Of a stretch of 64,000 bases of DNA, positions 11,865 through 23,127 are shown piece by piece. The stretch is from NCBI GenBank assembly GCA_963575745.1, contig CAUYUJ010003581.1, positions 385,798 through 449,797 on the forward strand, read 5' to 3'. The translations under genes were made by a program, and so were the position numbers. Origin of the DNA: Prorocentrum cordatum (Eukaryota; Sar; Dinophyceae; Prorocentrales; Prorocentraceae). A model generated the notes under the pieces. That model had not been told where the DNA came from. It searched no databases and was given only the letters and a program-made list of their open reading frames with translations. Every line of letters starts with the position of its first letter. Position 1 is the first letter of the stretch.

Positions 11865-12370
11865 ATTCCCAGGCGTGTCGGTAAGGCGGTCTGGGCGTTT
11901 CGCCCAAGACTTCCTCACCACGTGCTATCTTGAAGCCTTCGAGCTCCAAGAGCTTCCAAGACGGGGGCGGCCAAGTCTTCAAACTGTTTCTCTCGCCTCA
12001 GCGCCGCGCAGATTTGTCTTAAAGTCTGCAACAGTCTCGAATGTGGAAAGCGACTGGTTTTCAAGATGTGGCTCTGGCGTCGACGCCGCAAATATTCGTC
12101 TCAGCAAGTCTGCAGCAGCCTCAAGGATGGAGGGCGTACCGTGTCGAAAATGGGGGCTCTCGCTTTAGCGCCACGATCATTCCTCTGAAAGTTTGCAGCA
12201 GCTTCAAGAATGGAGGGCGGCTGGTTTTCAAAATAAGGCTCTCGCCTTAGCTCCGCGCACAATCGTCGTCAAACTGTGCAAACTTTTCGAGGATGGAGGG
12301 CGGCTGGGTTCTTTAATGTGGATTTCGCGTTAGTGCCGTGCACATTCGTTGTCACAGCTTGCAGCAACCC
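11865..12370 (+). repeat. Composite dispersed repeat, copy 1
   Basis: A header module (CGTGTCGGTAAGGCGG...CGTTTCGCCCAAGACTTCCT...CTTGAAGC) is followed by roughly 75-80-bp tandem units (TGGNTTTCAAAATNNGGCTC, TCGCNTNAGCGCCGCGCA, TCGTCTNAAANTTTGCAGCA). Homologous copies lie at 24400-24680 (same strand) and 42440-42965 (opposite strand); each sits next to a trinucleotide array. Confidence 0.75.
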
Positions 12371-13590
12371 GAAGGATTCGTATGCTTCAGCCCCCCCGGA
12401 CTGGTGTTTTGGCACGATTTAGGATTGTCTGGACGGAGCGGTCACGTTGACTCGCCGTGTTGAAGTCATCGCAGCGGTGTTCTCGCACGGTTGAAGACTA
12501 TCAGATGGTTGACTTCCAATGGGGCGCTCTCCGCAATGATCATAAATTCTTGCAGGGGCCTATAGAGAGGGAAGTTTGAGGAATGGCTTATCTCACCAGC
12601 CCTTTGGGCGTAGGTAGTTTAACACATTTTGTCTTCTCTCTCTGCCAAGATGTTTCCTTCCCCTGCTCGAGGGAGGGGTTTATCACACTTCCTTCTTCAT
12701 ATCCACCACTGCCCCGCCTGGCTGGCGGCCAACCCGGAACCATGCCGACCCCATGCGGGCCCGCTCCCCACCATCCCTGTCAAAAACGATCCAAGCCGCA
12801 CTCTGCCTCCACATTTGGAGCATGCGCGGCCAACCCGATGTGCCCCCCCCTTCCCACACCATCCCTGTCAACAAACAATGCAACATACACTTCGGGGCAA
12901 TCAAGTCTGGAGTCATGTTCGTAAGGCCAGCGATCACTCTGTATGGTTTTTTGACAGGGACGGCGGGGGTGACAGCATATTCCCTGCTGCGCGCAGGGCT
13001 ACCATCCCTGACACAAAAACCATACAACATGCACCTCGCGGCTAAATCTGGATCAGGCGCGGCCACCCCGCGATCACTGCCAATTGAGTTTTTGATAGGG
13101 ACGGCGGGGATGGTGGCGCGTGGCCTGCTGTGCGCAGGCCCACCAGACACAATGGTTTTCGACCAGGATGGCGGGGGCCGACATGATTCCCGATGTGTGC
13201 TGTCACGTGCGCGGGCGCACCTGACGCACTCTGCAAGTGCCCCGAACGTGGCGCACCTGGCGAGGCTGGAGTGTGCGGCACACCTGGCGCACTCGGAGCA
13301 CGTGGCGCATCTGGCGCACCAGGCGTGCCTGGCACGCTCGGGCCCAAGAGGTGCCTGGCGCGCGTGGCGCCCCTGGCACGCGTGGCGCACCTCGTCCAAG
13401 CGTCGCGCACCTGGGGTCGGCTTTGGTTCCCAGTAAGTGTCCATCCAAAGACGACCGCTGAACAGGCTCAGGCTCGGGTGTCACTTATGTGTTGGGAGGG
13501 CGGGTGGGAATGAGCAAGACGGCTTGCGGGCGGGTGTGTAGCTTGACCCCTCCCCCTCCCCCCTCCCCTGGGCCTGGGATGGTGGGGGGG
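12371..13590. repeat. Short dispersed inverted words; no gene
   Basis: Between 12755 and 13165 the word CCATCCCTGTCAAAAAC and its complement (TTTTTGACAGGGACGGCGGGG) alternate in both orientations about six times (near 12770, 12858, 12945, 13003, 13085, 13150). From 13205 to 13400 the sequence becomes a degenerate GGCGCACCTGGCGCACT array. Nothing else is evident. Confidence 0.55.
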
Positions 13591-14185
13591 CGAGGCGTTA
13601 GAGCGCCCAAGATCGCCCAAGATGTCCCTGGGAGGGCCTCAGAGACCCCAAGATGGCCTCCAAGATGGCTCAATCAAATTCTAGATGGCTCAAAACAGCC
13701 GCCTACGCACACTCTGGAGGCCTCAAGACAGCCCCCAGATGGCTTCAAGTGCCCCCCCCGAGGCCTCCGAATATCCCCACGAGGCCAAAATGCCTCCAAC
13801 ACGTAATGCAAACTTGTGACTTTTGCCTTCTCGCCTTATCGCTTCCGATGGGCCTCGGGAACCCAAAATGGCCCCAGGGAGCCGCAAGAGGGACCCAAGA
13901 GAACTCCACGACGGTCCCAAGAACGCCCAAGAGCCCTCCACGAATGGCTCCGCAAGGCCTCAATACGACATGCTTGAGCTTTCAAGGGCGGACCTGGATC
14001 CGTGACCCCTCTCTTTTTGAGCCTCGGGGGCCAAGCTGGCCCCAAGAGCCTCCCAGACCCCCGCCCAAAGAGCCCCAAGAGGGCTCCGAGAACCTCCTCC
14101 AACAGAGCCCCAAGAGTGCCCCAAGTGGCTCCGCGAGGACCCCAAGAGAGACCCAAGATGGCTCCTGAAGACCTTCAAGAAAACA
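13590..14185 (+). repeat. CCCAAGA-type repeat array
   Basis: The same word family as in the two proposed introns. No exons were recognised beside it. Confidence 0.6.
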
Positions 14186-14314
14186 CTTCCGAGGCGGTTG
14201 TTGCGCTGCATGCTTCTACACTTCCATGATCAATGCAACTCGCCTGGCGATCTGTTTCTGGATGGGCTGGTGGGTCAAGAATTGCAGCATCGCTGATGCG
14301 CCCTGGTGTTGTGC

Positions 14315-14660
14315 TGGTCCTCCTCCTCCTCCTCCTCCTTCTTCTTCTTTTTCTTCTTCTCCTCCTCCTCCTCCTCCTCCTCCTCCTCCTAACAAGATCA
14401 AACAAGGATCGGCGGCGAGCCCGGGGGTGAAATGAGAAGGGGCGGGCCTTCTTAGGAAGCTCAGAAGTACCCCGGCCTTCTGAGAGGTCTCCCAAGCCTT
14501 CCTGAGAGACACGCAGAACCTCTGTCAGAAGGCGCGAGGGCTCCCGAGAAGTCCCGCCGCCTTCTGGAAAGGCCTCCTCCTTCTCACCTCTCCCCCTCGC
14601 TGGCCGCCGATCCTTGTCAGATCTTGTTAGGAGGGGGAGGAGGCGGAGAAGAAGGATGAT
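14315..14660. mobile_element. MITE-like palindrome GGCGGCGAG, copy 3 with inverted microsatellite shoulders
   Basis: The core 14411-14608 matches copies 1 and 2. Here the inverted symmetry extends outward: AACAAGATCAAACAAGGATC on the left is opposite GATCCTTGTCAGATCTTGTT on the right. Beyond that (CCT)n on the left mirrors (AGG)n on the right, giving a palindrome of about 300 bases. Confidence 0.65.
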
Positions 14661-14785
14661 GATGATGCTGATGATGATGAGGAGGAGGATACTGCTGATA
14701 ATGATAATACTGCTGATGATGATGACGATGCTGATGACGATGCTGATGCTGATGCTGATGCTGATGCTGATGCTGATGCTGATGC

Positions 14786-14820
<35 letters not shown>

Positions 14821-15075
14821 GTGATGGTGATGGTGATGGTGATGGTGATGGTGATGATGATGCTGATGATGCTGATGATGATGCTGCTGCTGATGATGTT
14901 GTCGCTGATGATGATTATGATGATGCTGATGATGATGAGGAGGAGAAACAGCAGTGGCAGCAGCAGGAGAAGGAGGAGGAGGAGCCAGGAGGCGGATGAG
15001 GAGGAAGGGGAGAACCAGCAGTGGTAGCAGGAGGAGGAGGAGGAGGAGGAGGAGGAGGAGGAGGGGAGGCGGGGG
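14640..15075 (+). repeat. ATG/CTG and GGA trinucleotide arrays
   Basis: GATGAT and GCTGAT hexamers (14650-14940) pass into GGA runs (15030-15070). Confidence 0.9.
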
Positions 15076-16984
15076 GGATGGGGATGGTGGGCATGGGGGG
15101 AAGGGAGCGGCGAGAGGGCAACCCCGCGCGTCGCGGCGCCTGCCCCCGCGAGCAGCGGCCGCGGCGGGGCGCGCGAGAGGGCGGGCGGCCCGCCCGGCAC
15201 GAGCCTCTCCCCCAAGAGCTGCCGCGGGCGCCGGCGGGGCGCGGGCGGGCGGGCGCGGAGGCCCCTCCCCTCGGAGGGCCCCCAGGAGGCCTTTTTGACA
15301 GCCCGTGCCGGCTTGGGGAGGGCGGGGGGGGGTGAGGGAGGAGGGAGGGAGGAGGGAAGGAGGGAGGGAGGGAGGGAGAGAGGGAGGGGCGGGGGAATGA
15401 GGGAGGAGGGAGAGGGGGGAGGGTTCACGGCGTCCTGCGTCGTTCCAGGGGAGGGGGGAGGGGAGGAGGAAGAGAAAGAGGGTGGGGGGGGCGGGGCGAC
15501 GCTACGAGCCCGCCCAAAGTCTGCCCTGGCGCAAAAAAGGGGGAGCAGGAGGAGCAGGAGGAGGAGGAGGAGGAGGAGGGAGGAGGAGGAGGAGGAGGAG
15601 GAAGATGAGGAGGAGGAGGAAGGAGGAGGATGAGGAGGAGGACGAGGAGGAGGAGGAGGAGGAGGATGAGGAGGAGGGGAACGAGAGGCATACAACGGGG
15701 GATGAGGAGAACGTGGTGGGGATGAGGGAAAGAGGGAGGAAGACGATGACCAGGAAGGGATTTGGCAGCGTCTGCTTGACAGACTCCCGCGCCATCAGCG
15801 TCAAGCAGGAGAGGCAGCAAGCGAAACAACAGCAACGGCAACTATTCGGCAAGCGAGAGCGTCCTCGGAGGAGCGCCCAAGAGCCCATCCATCTCCTCCC
15901 CCTCATCCTGCATCCTGCTTCTCCTCCTCCTTTTCCTCATCCTCCTTTACGTCCTGCCTCTTCCTATTCCTTCTCCTGCCTTATCCTCCTCCTCCTCCTC
16001 CTGCTCCTCCTCCTGCCTCATCCTCCTCCTTCTCTTCCTCCTCGTCCTCCTCCTTTTCCTCCTCCTCTTCCTCCTCTTTCCTCCTCGTACTCTTCCTCTT
16101 CCTGCTCATCCATCTCCTCCTCCTCATCCTGCATCCTACTTCTCCTCCTCTTCCTCATCCTCCATTACGTCCTGCCTCTTCCTCTTCTTTCTCTTGCCTT
16201 ATCCTCCTCCTCCTCCTCCTCCTCCTCCTGCTCCTCATCCTGCCTCATCCTCCTCCTCCTCCTCTTCCTCGTCGTCCTCCTCCTTTCCCTACTCCTCTCT
16301 TCCTCCTCTTCGTCCTCCTCGTCCCCCTCGTCCTTCCTCATCCTCATCCTCGCCCTGCCTCTTCCTCTGGCCTCCTCCTGCATCCCCCCTGAACCTCCCG
16401 CGCCTCCTCCTAGGGCCTCCTACGGCCTCCCATTGCCTCTTGGAGCCTCCGGGGGCTCCTGGAGCCTGGCCTCCTTCTCCTCCTGCCCTGGCCTCCTCCT
16501 TGAGCCTCCTGCCTCCTCCTGGGGCCTCCTGGAGCCTTCTGGGGCCTCCTAGAGCATCCTGGCGACCGGGGTACTCCTGTGACCTCCTGGGGCCTCCCGT
16601 GGCCTCCTGGAGAACTCTTGGGGCCTACTACAACCCTCCGGTTTATTTGAGCTTTAATGTCGGGTCCTGTGGCCGAAAAAAAGCGCGAAGGACGCGATAT
16701 AAGTAGAGTCCTGTGCGCATTCAAAGGAGGCGCACGCGCTATGAAGGACTAATCGACACTAGTCGATTAAAAAACACACATACTTCTGACTACCCGACAC
16801 GAAGAACGCACAAGGACGCCAGCCCCAAACATAGCCAGGAGAAGGACCCAACCATATGCAGTTGTGATTATCTGCAGTTGTAAGTACCGTCTTCGGTAGA
16901 GCTCCCTGTGGAGCCACAAAGCTTGTCAGTGGTGTGCTGGTGAAGAGCGGGGGGGAAGCATGCGGGTCTTGCCACTGGTGACGA
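15076..16984. repeat. Purine/pyrimidine-rich arrays; no gene
   Basis: GC-rich unique sequence (15080-15330) is followed by G/A-rich runs, (GGA)n at 15540-15680, CCT-rich sequence at 15890-16340, and a degenerate GGCCTCCTGGAGCCTCCTGG array at about 16380-16620. The remaining 16620-16984 shows no coding. Confidence 0.6.
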
Positions 16985-17435
16985 AGCTGATGGCGAGGAT
17001 GCTGATGATGATGCTGATGCTGATGATGATGCTGATGATGATGATGACGATGCTGCTGCTGCTGACGATTATGACGATGTGAGGGGTGTGCGGAAGCTGA
17101 TGGTGACGATGATGATGGTGGTGATGATGATGTTGACGATGATGATGACAGCGATATTGATGACGATGATGATGCTGATGATGATGCTGGCGGCGGTGAT
17201 GTTGATGTTGTTGTTGATGCTGCTGCTGATGATGATGATGGCGGTGATGGTGGCGATGGCGAGAATTACGATAATGACGAGGACGATGAAGATGGTGATG
17301 ATGATGCTGATGATGACGATGGCGATGACGATTGTGATGGGAGAAGGGGTGCGGAGGAAGGGCGGAACGCGGGGCGCTGTCTCTTCAAAACAAGCGCCCA
17401 TGGCCACAGGATGGTTGGGAACAAATGAAAAACTC
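16920..17435 (+). repeat. GAT microsatellite within a dispersed repeat, copy 2
   Basis: The GAT/GCT-rich array at 16985-17340 lies between the flanks CAGTGGTGTGC (about 16927) and CACAGGATGGTTGGGAACAAAT (about 17405-17427), which match the flanks of the GGA run at 9600-9830. Confidence 0.55.
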
Positions 17436-17639
17436 GCGGACGAGGTCAGGGAAAGGCGTAGGCCTAAACATCTCTTGCGAGAGATTGGCTTCAAGAGTTC
17501 ATCTCGTCAACCGTTTGCAGTCACGCTTGCTACGCAAATTGGGGCGACCTTGCGGACGCAACCGATTATACCGAACTTGCGCCGACAACCACCAAAGAAA
17601 AAATCAAAGTTTTTTAACCGGTGGGTGGTAGGGCTTCCT

Positions 17640-17760
17640 GGTGTCTCTGGGGCATCCTGCGGCCTCTGGGTCTCCTGGTGCCTCCTGAAGCTTCCTGTGG
17701 CTTCCTGAAGCCTCCTGAAGCTTCCTGTAACCTTCGGAAGCTTTCCGAGGGCTTCCGCTC
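17640..17760 (+). repeat. CTTCCTGAAGCCTCCTG short-unit array
   Basis: About ten degenerate 10-11-base units related to the array at 16380-16620. Confidence 0.6.
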
Positions 17761-17779
17761 GGGACTTCCTCGCGATTCA

Positions 17780-18440
17780 CTCGCTGACGAGGCTCCCGCT
17801 CGAGATTTCCTCCAAATTCGAGCTGGGGGAGGGCAAAAAGTGACACGGTTACAAAGTTTGGATGACCCCACTCGGACTTCAACATGGAGGTGGGGACCCC
17901 ATGGGGGGGTAGATTCAAGCCGGAGGAGCACAAGTATCAACATGAAATGCGGGCCCCATATGGAGGGGGGGGGGGGCGCTTGAGACATCCTCGCGATTTG
18001 CCCCTTGGGGTGCTCAAGTGCTATGCCTGGTAGAATGCCCCAATGACCCGCCTGAATTGCCAACATGAAATGAGGGCCCCATGGGGCTGGGGCTCCCGCC
18101 TGAGACTTCCTTGCAACTCATTCACAGATGAGGCCCCAGCTTGAAATACCCTCACAGTTTGCCCCTTGGGGTGCTCAAGTGCTCTGCCTGGTAAAATTTG
18201 CCGATGACCCGCTTGGATTACCAACGTGAAATGCGGGCCCCATAGGGAGGGGGCTCCCGCCTGAGAGTTTCTCGCAGTTCACTCACAGAGGAAGCCCCCG
18301 CATGACACATCCTCAGGATTTGCCCCCTTGGGGTGCTCAAGCGCTATGCCTGGTAAAATTTGCCGATGACCCGCTCGGATTGCCAACACGAAGTGCAGGC
18401 CCCATAGGGAGGGGGCTCCCGCTCGGGACTTCTCTCAAGG
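17780..18440 (+). repeat. ~162-bp tandem repeat
   Basis: About four units share GGGGGCTCCCGCCTGAGA, TTGCCCCTTGGGGTGCTCAA and CCAACATGAAATGCGGGCCC. The TTGGGGTGCTCAAG word recurs at about 18005, 18167 and 18329. Confidence 0.8.
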
Positions 18441-18750
18441 TGAATATGTGAGTGTGTGTATGGTGATGATGAGTGATGATGATTGGTGTTAATGTGTGTG
18501 TGTGTGAGTGTGATTGAGTGCGTGTGTGTGTGCCAGTGTGAGAAATGAAAGCGACGAGGATGATGGTGATGGTGATGGTGAGGATGCTGATGCTGTTGAT
18601 GATGATGCTGCTGATGCTGACGATGACGACGATGACGATATCGTCGATAAAGATGAATCTTACGATGCTGATGATGAAGATAATGATGATGATTCTGATG
18701 ATGGTGAGGCTGATGATTATGTGAATGATGATGCTGATGAGCACGTGGGT
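18440..18750 (+). repeat. TG-rich and GAT microsatellites
   Basis: A (TG)n-rich stretch at 18440-18535 is followed by GAT/GCT trinucleotides at 18545-18745. Confidence 0.85.
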
Positions 18751-19693
18751 GTGAGTGTGTGAGTGAGGAAAAGAAAGGGAAGGCGGAGAAGGCGGAGGAG
18801 ACCCTGCGGTGTGTGTGTGCAGAGAAACAAGAACCCCGCTTTGGATGTGGGGGACTAGATATGGAATCCATGAAAGTTGACGCGTTTCCTTAAGATGTCT
18901 GATGGGTGTAGCAGACTTACGCGTGAGCCTGGACGAACCGTCGGGCACAGGCAAGAAGAACGGTACCAACAAACAAAGGGGAATCCTGGCTGAACACCAC
19001 GAGTTTGCCATCCACGCCGGGCTTGTCTTAGACTACCACACATTCAGCGCGACCGCAAATAGCTTGCTCCTGTGTGCTCAACTCATGCCCTGTGAACGCC
19101 GCCAAGCTCGGAAGAAGTAAATGCACGACTGACAGCCTGACGTGCTTATTCGATAAACAACTCCTCCTGCTCTTCCCACCCTCCCCTTCTTAAGGTATGG
19201 AGGCTGTCAGACGACCAGGGGCAGCTGTCTATTGTCTCGGCCGCTGCCATGGTCGGGCCACTCCTGAACGGGTGCCTTGACCACCGACCAGCTTTAAGGT
19301 CAGTCGTGAGCCTGGGTCGTGGCACATATCGCCAAGGTGTGCCGATGCACACCCAGGCGATGGGACACTGATGTCAGGAATAGGAATTCTAATTGACGGG
19401 TCACGGCTCAGTCGACTCCCCGCAGTTTCCCGCCATGGACTCCCCATTATCTCCGGCGGCCACCCCACGAGGATCTAATGGTAGGGATCCAATCGTGAAG
19501 ACTTGATGTGTTTCAGATCTTGCTTCTTCTCCCTGACCACGGACATGCAGGGACCCAATGGGAAGGCGATACAGCCATCGTGCTACCATAAGGAACGACG
19601 AATAAGGCACGAAGGGGGCCCCGAAGGGGCCGCCAACAAACCCCAAGATGCCCCCAAGAGGCATCAAAACGGCTACCAGGAACCCCCCACATG
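18751..19693. other. No gene supported
   Basis: Lower-repeat sequence with several open frames of 60-90 codons on both strands (for example plus 18902-19120, minus 19229-19468). None shows a motif or convincing composition. Confidence 0.35.
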
Positions 19694-19843
19694 TTAGGTC
19701 GGGCGTGTCCTCCTACAGGCAGATTTTGGACGAAAAATTTGAAAGATTCTACAACTATTCAATACAAGTTAAAAATACCCCAGAAATCGTCCCCAGACTA
19801 TTTTTTTGACTGTTCCTCCTGTAGAGGGACAGGCCCGACTTTA
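19694..19843. mobile_element. ~150-bp TIR element, copy 1, with 23-bp flanking direct repeat
   Basis: The left end TTAGGTCGGGCGTGTCCTCC and the complement of the right end (TAAAGTCGGGCCTGTCCCTC) are inverted repeats; the interior is AT-rich. The sequences outside, 19671-19693 and 19844-19866, are direct copies of 23 bases with one mismatch (starting GGCTACCAGGAACCCCCCA). A sister element is at 27538-27692. No coding capacity. Confidence 0.75.
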
Positions 19844-19977
19844 GGCTACCAGGAACCCCCCAAATGCCCATGCCCTACGCGTTCTGGACCTGCATCTCGC
19901 GAGGCAAGAACAATCCCGCCTCCCGAGGAACCGCCTCCGACAAATGAGCGTCGCGAGCAGCCCAGGGTGCAGCTGAT

Positions 19978-20053
19978 ACTGACGACGATGACGATGACGA
20001 TGACGATGATGACGATGACGACGATGATGGTGGTGGTGATGATGATGGTGGAA

Positions 20054-20107
<54 letters not shown>

Positions 20108-20155
20108 GTCGTGATGATGATGCTGATGATGATGATGCTGATGATGGTGTCGACG
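19978..20155 (+). repeat. GAT/GAC trinucleotide microsatellite
   Basis: ACGATG hexamers followed by a long (GAT)n run. Confidence 0.9.
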
Positions 20156-20374
20156 ACGACTTCGACCTAACTTTTGCGACGGGAAGTCTTTCAGTCGATT
20201 TCAGTTCATTCAGCAGACGTCCTCCTTGCAATAGGAGCGCAGTACTGTCTTGAAGCTACTTGAATCTAGTGAGGCAAACTATTGAATCTATGAATGCATC
20301 GGCGAATTCAACTCAAAGCCTGCGCGGTCGCCTTGGTATCCGAAACTGCCGGAAGGCGTGCGCGCTCAATCCTG

Positions 20375-20843
20375 TCACTGTATGCTCTCCCCAGTGATGC
20401 CACCGGGATCTGACTGTTGGAATGCCTGCATGGTCAGCAGCTCTCTCATGGCCCTTACGTCTTTCCATAACATCTTCATCTGATAGTGGAGGAGTGCCTG
20501 ATCCAGCGCGCTTGCATCGCCACGCAAGCGATCGCAGCCCTTTTTGAACTCCATGTGATCAATTGCGCCTGATTTATCAGAATCCAGGAGCTGGAACAAC
20601 CTCTTCACCTTGTATACCTTGAGGTCGATGGCCTTAAAATACGCGCTTATCTTAGGCTCCTGGAGACGGTCGTATAGCTCTGACACGCTGACCGTTCCAG
20701 TGCCATCATGGTCCAATTCTGTGAACAACCTTTCCATAACATCCAAGAACTTCCGCTTGCCGTCCTGGTCGGTCTGCACAACGAAATCGCGGTCCTGCCT
20801 GGATCGTTGAAGGGTGGTGTCAATGAACATCCGCAATCGGGCC
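20375..20843 (-). CDS. EF-hand exon of the voltage-gated cation channel gene
   Basis: This minus-strand exon encodes about 155 residues and ends in TGA at 20375-20377. It begins MFIDTTLQRSRQDRDFVV, the segment that follows the last membrane helix in single-domain channels of algae. It carries two canonical EF-hand loops, DHDGTGTVSVSE and DSDKSGAIDHME, each with acidic residues at positions 1, 3 and 12 and Gly at 6, so it should bind Ca2+ and could gate the channel. Upstream is the 3' end of an intron (CACAG acceptor at 20844-20848) that matches the 3' end of the VOC-gene intron. I infer that it belongs with the 6-TM exon at 23.1-24.2 kb. Confidence 0.75.
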
Positions 20844-20989
20844 CTGTGCACGCTGGGGCGTGTTATAATGTTCCTCTGCTGTCTGGTAAATTATGTTCTA
20901 CGGCCGATCCCATCCTCTCCTCGCAAGCTCCCTTGGAACATCGCCCCAACATGGTGCTTTGTGGCGTTCCGTGCTGCCTCCAGACGGTG

Positions 20990-22900
20990 CCAAGACATCC
21001 AAGATGGCCTCAACATGCCTCCAAGGTGGTCCCATACGCCTCGAAAGCAGATTGCCGCAATACGGCCCAAGAGGCTCTAAGAGCCCTCGACCCGAAGAAA
21101 CCAAACTCATTGATGTTTCATATGTTTGCCGGTGTTTTTTGCGTTCCCGCCACTTCGGGCTGCTGGCAACTCCAAGACGGCCCCAGATGCCTCCAAGACG
21201 GGCCGAGAAGGCCCCAAGACGGCCAAGAGACTTCCCAAACAACTCGAAACCGCCTCAAGAGGGCCCCCGGACAACCTAGAGAGACCCTGAAAACTGCCTC
21301 CGAAGGCGTCAGACGGGCCAAGGAAGCCCTAAGACGGCCCAGGAGGCCCCCGATACAGTCCAAGAGGGCTCCAAGAGGCCTTCCAGGAGGCCGGAAGAAG
21401 CCACCATCATAGATGTCCTATGCGGTGTTTGAGGTTGTCGCGTTCCCGCCTTTTCGGGCTGCCGACAGCCCAAGACGGCTTCAAAGGTCTCCAAGTCGGC
21501 CCACAAAGCCCTCAAGGCTGCCCAAGAGACCCCCTGGAAGACCCCAGTAGGGCCCCAAGAGACCTCCATGACAGCTCGGAAGCGCCCCCAAAGGCCGCAA
21601 TACTGCCCAGAGAGGCCCCCAAGACTGCCCCCGAAAGCGCCAGGCGAGCCAAGAGAGCCCCAAGAGACCTCCGATACAGCCCAAGAGGGCTACAAGAGGT
21701 CCGAAGAAACCAGAATCACAGCCTTCCGATCTGTTGCTCAACATTGTTCGCGTTCGGGCTTTTTCGGGCTCCCGACAGCCCAAGACTGCTCCAGAGGCCC
21801 CCCAGGCGGCCCAATAGGCCCCTCATACGGCCCTCAAGAAGGCCCCAGGAGTGCCCCAAGATGGCCCAAGAGACCTTCATGACGGCCCAGGAGCGCTCCA
21901 AGAGGACCCTCAGGCGGCCCATAGGGGCCCTCACGACGGCCTCCGAAGGCACCAGGCTGCCAGAGAAAGCCCCAGGACGGATCAAGAGCCCCCCAAGAGG
22001 CCCTCCAGCATGCCCCCGAGGGGCCCATCAGAGGCCCCAAATAGTCAATGGAACGAGGTTGAGTTTGAGACCCGCTCGAGTTCAGACCGTGCACTGACTT
22101 GCAGTGGGTCTTCAGTTCAATCTCCTTCACGCTGCGCTGCTGCGGTGCTGCGCTGGCACGGTGGCGGGGTTTGCCGCAGGCAGCCTGATCCGCCGTCCCT
22201 TGCGCTTATCACATGGGTGCTAGGCGTGCCAAACTTTTAAATTTTTGAGAGGCCTTCCAAAATGTTGCCAATGGCTTCCGTCACAACCCGCTGGCCACAC
22301 GGAAAACACACAAAGGAGATGCATCCTCCTCCAAGGCGCCCAAGATGGGCTCCACCATTGCCTCCAAGAGATGGCCCGAGATGGCCTCCAAGACGGTCCC
22401 AAGTCGCCTCCAATATGGTTCCAACACGGCCCAATATGCACTCCAGACGGCCCAAGAAGCCCCCAAGACGTCCCAAGAGGGCTCCAGGAGAAACTCCGGG
22501 AGGCCACAATCATTGATTTGCCTTCGGTTCCTCAATGACTTTGGTGCTCTCTGTTCTCGCCTTTTCGAGGGCCCCGTAGGCCCCCAAGATCGGCCAAACA
22601 CAGCTCAAGAGGCCTCCTAAATCCTCCACGAGGCCCGGAAGACGGCCCAAGAGGGCTCAAATGCGGCCCAAGAGGCTTGCAAAACGGCCCCAAGACGACC
22701 CCATATATCCCAAGACGGCCCCACAGCGCCCAAAGAGGTACCCACGACTGCCCAGGAAGGTCCCCAGGACGGGCTGCGAAGGCCAAGAGGTCTCATAGAG
22801 GCCACCAGAGGCCCCTAAGAGGCCCCCAGAGGCCCCAGGAGGCCCCCAAGAGGCCCCTAAGATGCCCCCAAACAGGCTCCGAGGAAGCCCCCAGGAAGTC
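20990..22900 (+). repeat. CCCAAGA-type repeat arrays in intron
   Basis: Degenerate words CCCAAGACGGCC, CCAAGAGGCCC and CTCCAAGA run from 20990 to 22030 and from 22320 to 22900. They generate many overlapping Pro/Arg-rich frames that are not genes. Confidence 0.65.
22040..22200 (-). repeat. Dispersed ~200-bp repeat, copy 2
   Basis: Homologous to 2415-2630: GAGGTTGAGTTTGAGACCC, then GTTCAGACCGTGCACTGA, and GGCACGGTGGCGGGG followed by TTTGCCG. It lies in the middle of the channel intron. Confidence 0.6.
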
Positions 22901-23127
22901 TCAAGACGGCCTCGGCAGTTCTCTTTGTCCGATTCCTCCTCCTCGTCCTCCTCTCCCCCCTCTCCTACTCCTTCTCTTTCTCTCCCAAATTTCCCCCAAG
23001 GGGTTCCACAAGGGCTGGGGGAACATTTAGGCCAATATCTTGGACAGACTTTGACCCAACATTTGGCCGCACGGGGTTTCCAAAAGGCAGGGGCGGCGGT
23101 GGTTCTCCACAGGCGTCACAGTTGGCA

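Larger units (their letters stand above)
20844..23127 (-). other. Channel-gene intron with introner-like ends and an internal copy
   Basis: This 2.3-kb segment lies between the 6-TM exon and the EF-hand exon. Its 3' end (plus-strand 20857-20887) matches 1354-1384 at 28 of 31 positions. Its 5' end (minus strand below 23100) is similar to the 5' end of the VOC intron. A second copy of the 5' module sits internally at 22040-22200. The rest is CCCAAGA-type repeats. A possible small exon (minus strand near 22235-22290, RVVTEAIGNILEGLSK) cannot be excluded. Confidence 0.5.

Noticed and set aside
11407-11982. Poly-Asp frame opposite the CAT array
   Set aside because: Pure microsatellite translation.
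14175-15695. 506-codon minus-strand frame rich in Ser, Ile and Pro
   Set aside because: It is made of trinucleotide microsatellites and palindrome sequence.
15482-16552. 356-codon plus-strand frame
   Set aside because: Glu/Arg then Ser/Pro homopolymers from GGA and CCT runs; no unique protein segment.
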